Shown here: piece by piece, positions 1 through 7,063 of the stretch | Layout of the letters: each line of letters begins with the position of its first letter | Position numbering within the stretch: the first letter of the stretch is position 1 | From: Myxococcota bacterium | Lineage (GTDB): Bacteria; Myxococcota_A; UBA9160; UBA4427 | DNA length: 43,793 nt | Direction: 5' to 3' | NCBI GenBank assembly: GCA_029941885.1 | Contig: JAPYTP010000028.1 | Span: 1 to 43,793 of the forward strand | Made by a program: the position numbers and the translations under genes | The notes under the pieces: model-generated | Seen by the model: only the letters and a program-made list of their open reading frames with translations | Database searches by the model: none | What the model was told of the DNA's origin: nothing

Positions 1-67
1 GTACACGCCTGGACTGGGGTATGCTGCGCGCCCGCGCGCGTAGTGATGATTCGAGGAGACCTCAACC

Positions 68-988
68 CTGGCCGATTCCGCCTCACGACAAGCTTCTTCG
101 CCGCCGTGGCTGCTCCTGGCGGGCGCTGCGATCGGACTCGGAATCGCGACCCTGGGGCTGCTCGAGCGGCGAGAGGATGCCGCAGTGCTCCCGCCCGAGG
201 CCGCAGCCGTCGTGGGCGAGCGCACGATCCGGCGCGTCGACTACCAGCGCGTGCTCGCCGGCGTCGAAGGCGATCTGCGAAACCCCATCGACGACGCCAT
301 GCGCCGCCGAGTACTCGAGCGGATGATCGACGAGGAACTCCTCGTCCAACACGCCCTCGGGCTCGGCCTCGCGGTGATCGATCGAAGGGTCCGGGGCGAG
401 CTGACTTCGGGTCTGATCGACTCGATCGTGAGCGAGGTCGACGCCGAAGAGTCGAGCGAAAGAGAGGTTGCGCGCCACTACGCGGAAAACGTCGACTTCT
501 TTACGCGACCCGGCCGGCTCCGCGCCCGTACGATCTTCTTCTCCGCCCGCCGGGATGAAAGCGATCCGCGCGGGACCGCGAAGATCCGTGCCGCAGAGGC
601 TCGGAATCGCCTGCAAAGAGGTGATTCTGCGATCGAAGTCGAACGGGTCCTGGGCGATTCCCAGATCTCCCCCGTGCCGGACACGTTACTACCGGCCAAC
701 AAGGTCCGTGACTACGTGGGCCCGAAGATCCTCGAGACTCTCGTCGGGTTGGACACGGGAATCTGGAGCGCTCCGATCGCGAGCGGCAGCGGGCTCTACC
801 TGGCCAACGCCATCGAACGCGAGAGCCCGGTCGTCCCGAGACTCGACGAGATCGAGCTCCTGGTGCGCCAGGATCTCAAGCGCCGCCGAGGTGACGACGC
901 GCTCCGCGACTACCTGACCGCGCTGCGGACACAGATTCCCGTCGCGGTCGATGAATCGCTCTTCGAGCCGAGCGACGTTCCTCGCTGA
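68..988 (+). CDS. Membrane-anchored PpiC/SurA-like peptidyl-prolyl isomerase-like protein
   Basis: The product resembles the SurA/parvulin group: a helical SurA_N-like region (VVGERTIRRVDYQRV, then RRRVLERMIDEELLVQ) is followed by a parvulin-like segment near RLRARTIFF. The first obvious start, GTG 185, would begin after a hydrophobic stretch, PWLLLAGAAIGLGIATLGLL, that reads in the same frame at 104-163 and looks like a membrane anchor. No ATG, GTG or TTG lies between the in-frame stop at 47-49 and that stretch, but CTG 68 follows a strong GAGGAG at 53-58, so I start there (306 aa). Family knowledge: such proteins chaperone or isomerise exported proteins. The classical parvulin active-site histidine motif is not clear, so catalysis is uncertain. 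A hairpin follows the stop. A single-base error creating the apparent CTG start is the main alternative. Confidence 0.6.
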   Translation: MADSASRQASSPPWLLLAGAAIGLGIATLGLLERREDAAVLPPEAAAVVGERTIRRVDYQRVLAGVEGDLRNPIDDAMRRRVLERMIDEELLVQHALGLGLAVIDRRVRGELTSGLIDSIVSEVDAEESSEREVARHYAENVDFFTRPGRLRARTIFFSARRDESDPRGTAKIRAAEARNRLQRGDSAIEVERVLGDSQISPVPDTLLPANKVRDYVGPKILETLVGLDTGIWSAPIASGSGLYLANAIERESPVVPRLDEIELLVRQDLKRRRGDDALRDYLTALRTQIPVAVDESLFEPSDVPR

Positions 989-996
989 CTCGAGAC

Positions 997-1024
997 CGAG
1001 CGAGCGAAAAGGCACGCTCGCTCG
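997..1024 (+). terminator. Perfect 10-bp stem-loop between convergent genes
   Basis: CGAGCGAGCG (997-1006) and CGCTCGCTCG (1015-1024) are exact inverted repeats around the 8-nt loop AAAAGGCA. The hairpin begins 8 bp after the PpiC-like stop and lies between that gene and the convergent TetR gene, so it could serve both strands. There is no T-tract, so it is either a non-canonical terminator or an mRNA 3'-end stabiliser. Confidence 0.55.
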
Positions 1025-1076
1025 ACAGGGCGCGAGTGCTCGGCTCGAGAACACTCACGTGATGGCTGGGATTGGC

Positions 1077-1925
1077 CTAGTGACGTGACGTCAGCAGGCC
1101 CTGCATCAGGGTCGCGGTCGTCTCGACGAGTTCCCGCCGGGAGCCTCCGAGATCCTCGATCCAGATGTGATACATCGACAACCGCTCGAGACACGAGGCC
1201 AGGGCGGTCGCTCCGACGAGCGGGTCGACCGGTCCGCCGTCCCATTCGCCTTCCACCTCGGAAGCGGATCGATCGCCGCACGGCCGATGCGCTCCGTGCG
1301 AGCGGATGATCGACTCTTTGAACGCATCGACGAGAGGGAGCATCGCGGCCATGCGCTCCGCGCGAAGGGCGAGATTGCCCTCATCGGAAGCGTTATTTCG
1401 CGCACGCAGGACCGGCGCGAACTTCTCCCAGTGGTCGATCACGAGATTCGCAATCTGGCATCCTCGTTCGTGACCGGCGCGACCTTCCCATTCTCCGGCG
1501 ATCAGCTCGACGATTTCGGGCGTCGCTTCCTTCGCCACGCCCGCGAGGTGCAGCACGACATCTTCGACGTCCTTGAAATATTGGTAGAAGGTGGCCGGGG
1601 AAGATCCGATCCGGCGTGCGATGTCGATGACACGCATGTTTCGCATCGGTTTCTCGGAGAGCAATGCAACGCTCGCTTCCAGGATCTTGCGGCGCGTCTG
1701 CAAGGCACGCGGGCCGAGCGGTCGTCCGGCCTGATCGACGAGGACCTCGTCACTCGGATCCGGAGCATCGGCGATCACGATGGAATTTTCTGCAACGGGG
1801 TGGGTCATGCCGAGAGCATCGTTCTCGCTCAACAGAACTGCATCCTGAAGGGGGTCGGATTCTCGATTTACCGCCGGGCCGGGTGCGTCGTTCGAAGTGG
1901 GCGCTTCAGTCATGTGCCCGAGCAT
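1077..1925 (-). CDS. TetR/AcrR-family transcriptional regulator with long N-terminal extension
   Basis: A TetR_N DNA-binding domain occupies about residues 75-125 (TRRKILEASVALLSEKP, then MRVIDIARRIGSSPATFYQY, a typical TetR helix-turn-helix). It is followed by an all-helical ligand-binding domain. About 70 acidic, low-complexity residues precede the HTH, unusual because TetR proteins normally begin close to it. Starts at ATG 1925 or ATG 1913 are equally possible, with no clear ribosome site at either. The gene faces away from a 310-bp AT-richer gap that holds the palindrome at 2039-2061, a plausible self-operator. TetR proteins repress genes for efflux or for lipid and steroid metabolism; the ligand here is unknown. 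Confidence 0.85.
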   Translation of the reverse strand: MLGHMTEAPTSNDAPGPAVNRESDPLQDAVLLSENDALGMTHPVAENSIVIADAPDPSDEVLVDQAGRPLGPRALQTRRKILEASVALLSEKPMRNMRVIDIARRIGSSPATFYQYFKDVEDVVLHLAGVAKEATPEIVELIAGEWEGRAGHERGCQIANLVIDHWEKFAPVLRARNNASDEGNLALRAERMAAMLPLVDAFKESIIRSHGAHRPCGDRSASEVEGEWDGGPVDPLVGATALASCLERLSMYHIWIEDLGGSRRELVETTATLMQGLLTSRH

Positions 1926-2235
1926 ACTCGATCTACATCGGTGTTACGCAGATCAGTTTCCTGAGGGGGCGTCAGAAACGAATGTGTCTGAGTTCACGTA
2001 TTTTTTGATTGATTACTCGATCATGTATGAGAATCCAAGATCGACCATTCCGAGGTCGATCGAGTACAGTGTGGGTCAAAAACGCCCACCTGGTTGTCAA
2101 AAACTGTTAATCCCGTAGTTTGGTTCGGGGCGACACCGTCGCGCATGGATTCTGCTTTGGCCCCCGTTCCCGGAGAAATTCAACGGAGTCACGAGTACTC
2201 GTAACCACGAGCGCTCTCGACGAGCAGGAGGTCGG
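1926..2235. other. AT-richer divergent intergenic region
   Basis: This 310-bp gap separates the TetR gene (minus) from the small gene at 2236 (plus) and is visibly richer in A/T than its surroundings. Besides the palindrome at 2039-2061 it holds a weak hairpin GTGGG...CCCAC near 2070-2090 and a possible plus-strand promoter, TTGTCA (2094-2099) with TAGTTT (2116-2121) at 16-bp spacing. I see no convincing protein-coding frame in it. Confidence 0.5.
2039..2061. promoter_or_regulatory. Candidate TetR operator palindrome
   Basis: GATCGACC (2039-2046) and GGTCGATC (2054-2061) form a perfect 8-bp inverted repeat with a 7-bp spacer. It lies about 115 bp upstream of the TetR start and about 55 bp before the candidate plus-strand promoter. 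Size and position fit a TetR-dimer operator controlling the divergent pair; binding is inferred. Confidence 0.45.
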
Positions 2236-2454
2236 ATGGCCAAGCTCACGATCGAAATCGACATGGAAGATCCCCAGGAAACCTGGGACGCCCTCTACCG
2301 TCGCATCGAAGAGTTCAGCGATGACCCCGGGGTCGACAAATCCAAGTCCCCGAATCCGACCGCCATCCCCATGACCTACGACCTGCTACTGGACCCCGAA
2401 CGAGCCACGGGCTCGATCGGCGATCTCTTCGCCGTATTCAGCCGTCCGGACTGA
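2236..2454 (+). CDS. Small conserved-looking hypothetical protein (72 aa)
   Basis: The ATG is preceded by a strong site, GCAGGAGGTCGG, so translation is likely. The product begins MAKLTIEIDMEDPQETWDAL and is acidic and soluble, with no signal peptide, membrane helix or recognisable motif. It sits across a promoter-like gap from the TetR regulator, so it may be a target. It converges on the cupredoxin-like gene, whose stop lies 10 bp away. I do not recognise the family. Confidence 0.6.
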   Translation: MAKLTIEIDMEDPQETWDALYRRIEEFSDDPGVDKSKSPNPTAIPMTYDLLLDPERATGSIGDLFAVFSRPD

Positions 2455-2464
2455 ATACGTCTCG

Positions 2465-2860
2465 TTACTTCTTCTTCGGCACGATCTTCGGCACGATGAC
2501 GATGCGCGCTTTGGCCATCGGGTGCTGCCTGATGAAGATCTCGTAGGTGCCTGCTTTCTCGAAGGTGTAGTGCCAGCCGTCGCCCGGCTTCTCGAGCGGC
2601 GGGCTCTCCAGCGTTCCCCCCTCGTCGACCACGACGTGTCCACCGGGCATCGCGACCGTATTCGAGAAATGCACGGTCGTCCCCAGGAATAGATTGAGGA
2701 GCGTTGGCTTCAGCTCGTGATGGCTGATTTCGAGCGTCGGTCCATGAGCCCGTGCGACCCCTGTAAGAGCAACGACCAGAGCGGCTACACAAACGGCGGC
2801 GGACCGACGCGGGCAACGGAAACGGATCGTGCGCGCAGCGGGCGAGATTCTCTTTTGCAT
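2465..2860 (-). CDS. Exported cupredoxin-like protein lacking the copper-ligand cysteine
   Basis: ATG 2860 is chosen because CCGGAGGACCC directly precedes it (131 aa). An arginine-rich N-terminus and hydrophobic core ending in VARA-HG (about residues 1-39) form a signal peptide. The mature part resembles plastocyanin/pseudoazurin-type cupredoxins: GTTVHFSN, MPGGH (His75), GTYEIF and HPM (His113, Met115). Family knowledge: the type-1 copper site normally has F-C-x-x-H at the last loop. Here the line is F109-I110-R-Q-H113, so Cys is replaced by Ile. Electron transfer through a normal blue-copper centre is therefore unlikely. The protein may bind copper differently or act as a structural domain. 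It is divergent from the MATE gene. Confidence 0.75.
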   Translation of the reverse strand: MQKRISPAARTIRFRCPRRSAAVCVAALVVALTGVARAHGPTLEISHHELKPTLLNLFLGTTVHFSNTVAMPGGHVVVDEGGTLESPPLEKPGDGWHYTFEKAGTYEIFIRQHPMAKARIVIVPKIVPKKK

Positions 2861-2962
2861 GGGTCCTCCGGACGGGGCAAAGCCGCACGATCGCATGCCG
2901 CGCCGAGGATGGGTAGGCTTGGCCCGCGCGTTCGCCCCTTTGCCCCATCAGCCGAGTCGTCG

Positions 2963-4351
2963 ATGTCCCCCGCTCCCTCATTCGAACCCGCGCCCGAACC
3001 CTCTCCCCATTCTGAATTCCGCACACTTTTCGGTCTCTCCGCGCCGATTGCCGCCAGCCAGCTCGGCATGATGACGATGGGCGTCATCGACACGATGATG
3101 GTCGCGCGAGTGGGGGCGGCGGAGCTTGCCGCCGTCGCGATCGCGTCGACCTGGGCATGGTCCTCCGGATCCCTCGCCCAGGGAATGGTCCAGGGCATGG
3201 ACCCCTTGGTGAGCCAGGCCCATGGTGCCGGTGACGGCGAGGGAGCCGCCCTCGCCTTGCAGCGCGGACTGATCATCTCCGTCGCCGTGTCGATTCCTCT
3301 CATGCTTCTCTGGATCGCGACCGGACCCGCACTCGTCGGACTCGGGCAGGACCCGGAGGTTTCCGAACTCGCCGGCGCCTACATGCTCGCGCGCCTCCCA
3401 AACGCCCTCGGATTCCTCCTCTTCATCGCGATGCGTCAATACCTCGCGGGTCGAACGCTCACACGACCCGCGATGTGGGCGATGTTCCTGTGCAACGCGC
3501 TGAACGTGTTTCTCAATTGGGTGCTGATCTTCGGCAATCTGGGCTTTCCAGCCCTCGGGCTCGTCGGTGCCGGCCTCGCTACCGGAATCACCAGCGTCGT
3601 GCTTCCGATCCTCCTCTGGGCCTGGATCCTGCGATTCCGGCTCCATGAGGGAGCGTGGCGTCCGTGGGATCGTCGCTCATTCGAATGGAAGGGCATGCTT
3701 CGCTATGTCGGGCTCGGGTTTCCGGTCGGCCTGCAGCTGGCCCTCGAAGCGAATGCTTTCACTCTCGCGATGATCATGGTCGGCTGGATGGGCGTCGTGG
3801 AATTGGGCGCACATCAGATCGTCATGAACATGGCGAGTTTCACCTTCATGGTGCCCCTGGGTATCTCGATCGGGGCTAGCGCTCGCGCCGGCAACCTGAT
3901 CGGTGCGGGCAACGCCGACCAACTTCGCGTCGCCTGCCGAACGGGCTTCCTGATGGGGGCGGGGGTGATGGTCATCGCCGCATTCTGCTTCATCGCCTTT
4001 CGCAACGTGTTGCCGACCTTCTACGGCGCGGAGCCGACTGTCGTCGCGTTGGCTGCGACCTTGCTCCCGATCGCTGGCGCCTTCCAGATCGCCGATGGCG
4101 TCCAGGTCGTGGGCGGCGGGTTGATGCGCGGAATGGGACGACCCAGGGCCGGCGCAATCGTGAACCTGATCGGGTTCTACGCCTTCGGACTCCCCCTCGC
4201 CTATGTGCTCGCATTCCCCCTTGGATTCGGCATGCCGGGAATCTGGTGGGGGCTGGCCGCCGGGCTCGGGGGCGTGGCTCTCATGCTCGTCGTATGGGTC
4301 ACCAGCACCAGTCGACGATCGCTCGACGAGCTGAACGTCCTCTTCGACTGA
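2963..4351 (+). CDS. MATE-family multidrug/cation efflux transporter
   Basis: The 462-residue length is typical of MATE exporters (NorM/DinF type), which expel organic cations or drugs using a Na+ or H+ gradient. The MATE signature region near the start (LFGLSAPIAASQLGMMTMG) is followed by about 12 hydrophobic helices in two similar halves, with the second repeat starting around GLGFPVGLQLALEA. ATG 2963 places the first helix about 25 residues in, as expected; the frame stays open upstream, but that would add an arginine-rich tail antisense to the cupredoxin signal peptide. It is divergently transcribed from that gene with about 100 bp between them. The substrate cannot be told. Confidence 0.93.
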   Translation: MSPAPSFEPAPEPSPHSEFRTLFGLSAPIAASQLGMMTMGVIDTMMVARVGAAELAAVAIASTWAWSSGSLAQGMVQGMDPLVSQAHGAGDGEGAALALQRGLIISVAVSIPLMLLWIATGPALVGLGQDPEVSELAGAYMLARLPNALGFLLFIAMRQYLAGRTLTRPAMWAMFLCNALNVFLNWVLIFGNLGFPALGLVGAGLATGITSVVLPILLWAWILRFRLHEGAWRPWDRRSFEWKGMLRYVGLGFPVGLQLALEANAFTLAMIMVGWMGVVELGAHQIVMNMASFTFMVPLGISIGASARAGNLIGAGNADQLRVACRTGFLMGAGVMVIAAFCFIAFRNVLPTFYGAEPTVVALAATLLPIAGAFQIADGVQVVGGGLMRGMGRPRAGAIVNLIGFYAFGLPLAYVLAFPLGFGMPGIWWGLAAGLGGVALMLVVWVTSTSRRSLDELNVLFD

Positions 4352-4369
4352 GGCCAGCTCGCGAGTCGC

Positions 4370-4981
4370 TCAGTGGATCCGGATCGATTCGACCATCTCT
4401 TCGAACTCGCCCAACATCCGGGGGAGATTCTGCGTCGAGGCCGTGGCGGTCAGGACGAGGGTCTCACCGACATGACGTTGGAGCTGGTACTGAAGCGTCG
4501 TCGTCCCGGGAATCGCGCCATCGAATTGCAGATAGAGCGCCAGTCGATTCGCGAGCACCCGCATCTCACATTGATCGAGCCCGATTGGCCGCCCGAAGAC
4601 CCGCGAGAATTCGCTGGGAAGGACACGGCAGACCCCGGAGAGCTGATTCTCGGTCGAGGGCAGGTCGGCCGGCTGGCGCATGATGTTCACGTTGTCCACG
4701 AAAGACCCCGAGAAGCCCTCGCGGCGATAGAAGATCTCGAGCTGACCGGCCTCGATCCGCTCGAGCACCGCCCGGCGCATCGCCGCCGGGACGGACCCGA
4801 AACGACCGTCCCCTTCGTCCTCGAAGAGCGAGGCATTCGCCGTCACCTCACTCCGGGTCAGCACGAGCCAGACATCCGGAACGCTGATCCCGAAGCCGAA
4901 GCCACTCTCGTAGTCGCCCGCCTGGGCGGGAGCCCCGAACGCTAGAATCGACCCGGCCAGGGCGAGAAACCGCCGCATCAT
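4370..4981 (-). CDS. Exported hypothetical protein
   Basis: Start at ATG 4981, just after GGGGGTTG; a GTG at 5008 is in frame but lacks a site. The first ~20 residues (MMRRFLALAGSILAFGAPAQ-AGD) form a clear Sec signal peptide, giving a periplasmic protein of about 180 residues. The mature part contains FGFGISVPDVWLVLTRSEV and two cysteines (GVCRVLP and DQCEMRV) that could form a disulfide. I do not recognise a family. It converges on the MATE gene and is divergent from regB. Confidence 0.75.
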   Translation of the reverse strand: MMRRFLALAGSILAFGAPAQAGDYESGFGFGISVPDVWLVLTRSEVTANASLFEDEGDGRFGSVPAAMRRAVLERIEAGQLEIFYRREGFSGSFVDNVNIMRQPADLPSTENQLSGVCRVLPSEFSRVFGRPIGLDQCEMRVLANRLALYLQFDGAIPGTTTLQYQLQRHVGETLVLTATASTQNLPRMLGEFEEMVESIRIH

Positions 4982-5127
4982 CAACCCCCATCGGCCCAGT
5001 CGACGCACACTTGGGCCCTGCTGCGCTCGTCGGCCCCTCAGCGAAAAGCCTTGAGGCCGGCCCGCACACGAGCCCAGCTGCCGCCGGGACCCGGGGGCCC
5101 GAGCCGCAGGATCAAGGGCCTCTAGAC

Positions 5128-5136
5128 TGCTACTTT
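5128..5136 (+). promoter_or_regulatory. Candidate extended -10 promoter of regB operon
   Basis: TGCTACTTT at 5128-5136 fits the extended -10 form TGnTAnnnT. Transcription would start about 5143, just before the regB ATG at 5152, giving a very short leader. No good -35 box is visible at the right distance. Very similar elements precede the genes at 23589 and 42778. Confidence 0.35.
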
Positions 5137-5151
5137 GCCAGCGGTTGCCCC

Positions 5152-6492
5152 ATGCTCGATACCTTCCGATCCTTCTTTTCGCCGCCGATCACCGCCGACC
5201 CTGAGCAGAGCACCGCGAAGCTCGCCTGGGTCGTTCGATTGCGTTGGGTCGCCATCGCCGCCCAGCTCCTCTCGATCCTCCCGGCTCTCGAATACCAGGT
5301 TCTCGAGCCCGAGATGCTTCCGCTCTTCTCCGCGATCGTCGCAACCCTCGCCGCCCTCAACATCGGAACCTGGGTCGGTCTGCGACGCGGCACGAAGGGG
5401 AGTCCGGGACACCTGATGATCCAACTGGGTGCGGATATTCTCGGACTCTCCGCGCTCTTGATCCTGACGGGCGGGGCGTGGAATCCGATGGTGCCGATCC
5501 TGTTCGTGCATTCCGTGCTCGGTGCGCTCCTGCTCGAGGGGCGACTCGGACTCATCTTTTTCGGACTCCTGATCGCGAGCCTCGGGATCATCCAGTTCAA
5601 CAGCCACATCCCGCCGGGCCTCTCCGGGACTCTGGTCCCCTCCAATATCCTCTTCCCTGCCCAGATCCTCGTCGCCCTCGTGTTCTGGATCCTGACCGCG
5701 TGGCTCTCTCGCACACTCGACAGTCTGAAGATGTGGTTCGCAGAAGCCCAGGAACGGAAGACGCGAATCGATCGCCTGCGCGCGGTCGGTGCGCTCGCCG
5801 CAGGCCTCTCCCACGAGTTCGCCACACCGCTTAACACCGCACAGCTGCGACTCGCTCGCGTCGGCCGTACGCATGACCTCGCCAATGACGAGGACCTGCG
5901 CACGGCCATCGAAGAGCTCGATCGCTGTGGCGACATCCTGCGACACATGGCGGGCTCTCAGCTTCAGCCCGATCGACTTTCGCTGGAGATCGTCGACCTG
6001 GAATCCTTGGTCCGTCAGGTCTGCGAAAGCGTCGGCCGGGTTCACGACGAGGCGACGATCCGATTCCTGAGCGACGGACGTGGGCCCAAGCCCGTACTCC
6101 TGCCGCCGGTGGCCTTCTCCCAGGCGCTGATCAATCTCGTCGACAACTCGATCGAATCCGGCGGCCCCCGAAGCGAGGTCGAGATCGTGCTCTCCCGAAA
6201 CGGGGCGCGCGCCGAGCTCGCGGTCCAGGATCGCGGATCCGGCTGGCCCGAAGTCGTGCGCCGACACCTGGGCGAACCCTTCGTGACCACCAAGCCTGAG
6301 GGGGTCGGACTCGGGCTCTATTATGTCCACTCCCTCGCGGAGGCGATCGGCGCAGAACTGAAACTCGACGACCGCGAATTCGGCGGAGCAGTCGCCATGA
6401 TGTCGATCCCGATCGTACCCTCCGCGCCCAGCGGTGAGGCGGTCGCCGCATTGACCGTGCCCGCACCCGAGTGGAGAACCCAGAATGGATGA
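5152..6492 (+). CDS. regB: RegB/PrrB-type redox-sensing sensor histidine kinase
   Basis: This membrane histidine kinase (446 aa) has about six transmembrane segments in residues 25-185, then HisKA and ATPase domains. The H-box GLSHEFATPLNT carries the phospho-accepting His221; the N-box is LINLVDNSIESG (Asn332), then DRGSG and a GVGLGL box. Diagnostic for RegB: a GGAWNPM loop (107-113) matching the quinone-binding GGxxNPF heptapeptide, with Met for Phe, and Cys259 in ELDRCGDIL at the place of the redox-active RegB cysteine. Family knowledge: RegB reads quinone redox state and phosphorylates RegA to control respiration, carbon fixation or photosynthesis genes. ATG 5152 gives the family N-terminus. 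It overlaps regA by 8 bp. Confidence 0.93.
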   Translation: MLDTFRSFFSPPITADPEQSTAKLAWVVRLRWVAIAAQLLSILPALEYQVLEPEMLPLFSAIVATLAALNIGTWVGLRRGTKGSPGHLMIQLGADILGLSALLILTGGAWNPMVPILFVHSVLGALLLEGRLGLIFFGLLIASLGIIQFNSHIPPGLSGTLVPSNILFPAQILVALVFWILTAWLSRTLDSLKMWFAEAQERKTRIDRLRAVGALAAGLSHEFATPLNTAQLRLARVGRTHDLANDEDLRTAIEELDRCGDILRHMAGSQLQPDRLSLEIVDLESLVRQVCESVGRVHDEATIRFLSDGRGPKPVLLPPVAFSQALINLVDNSIESGGPRSEVEIVLSRNGARAELAVQDRGSGWPEVVRRHLGEPFVTTKPEGVGLGLYYVHSLAEAIGAELKLDDREFGGAVAMMSIPIVPSAPSGEAVAALTVPAPEWRTQNG

Positions 6493-7063
6493 GCCGACAT
6501 CGCGAAACTTCACGGATCCGATGGGGAGCAGCGGCCGCGAACGCTCCCTGCTGATCGTCGAGGACAACGACCGCTTCGCCGAAACCCTCGGCTCCGAGCT
6601 GCGCGATCGCGGGTATCTCGTCCAGCGGGCCCGGGACCTCGCCGAAGTCGATGCGATCAAGAATCTCGATGTCGACTTCGCCGTCGTCGATCTGCGACTC
6701 GGAGCCGATTCCGGGCTCGATGCGATCTCGAAGATCCTCGCTCGTTCCCCGAAGGCCAGGATCGTCGTCCTCACCGGCTACGGCAGCATCGCGACCGCCG
6801 TGAAGGCCACAAAACTAGGCGCTGTCGGCTATCTCATGAAACCGACCGATGTCGACCAGGTCGAACGCGCTCTACACGAAGAAGAGGACGAGGAAGGCGA
6901 GGTTCCGATCCCGGACGAGTTCCAGAGCCTCTATCGTCACGAACGAGAGTACATCGAGTTCGTGCTCGCGGAATGTGAAGGCAATATTTCCAAGGCTGCA
7001 CGTCGCCTCGGGCTCCATCGACAGAGCCTGCAACGCAAACTCCGAAAGTACACACCGCAATGA
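6485..7063 (+). CDS. regA: RegA/PrrA/ActR-type response regulator
   Basis: The receiver domain (about 20-130) has Glu26-Asp27, phospho-acceptor Asp69 in FAVVDLRLG, Thr97 and Lys119 in GYLMKPTD. The segment GYGSIATAVKATKLGAVGYL is highly RegA-like. A short acidic linker leads to a C-terminal Fis-type helix-turn-helix, SKAARRLGLHRQSLQRKLRK. The 192-residue length matches RegA. It is the cognate partner of the upstream kinase: its ATG lies inside the last codons of regB, and its TGA overlaps the next ATG (ATGA at 7060-7063), so all three genes should be translated together. An acidic insert, EEEDEEGEVPIPDE, sits in the linker. Confidence 0.95.
   Translation: MDEPTSRNFTDPMGSSGRERSLLIVEDNDRFAETLGSELRDRGYLVQRARDLAEVDAIKNLDVDFAVVDLRLGADSGLDAISKILARSPKARIVVLTGYGSIATAVKATKLGAVGYLMKPTDVDQVERALHEEEDEEGEVPIPDEFQSLYRHEREYIEFVLAECEGNISKAARRLGLHRQSLQRKLRKYTPQ

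Noticed and set aside
5122-6774. A 550-codon open frame antisense to regB and regA
   Set aside because: It runs opposite to two clear genes, has a low-complexity Arg/Asp/Glu-rich product and no ribosome site; GC-rich coding DNA gives such shadows.
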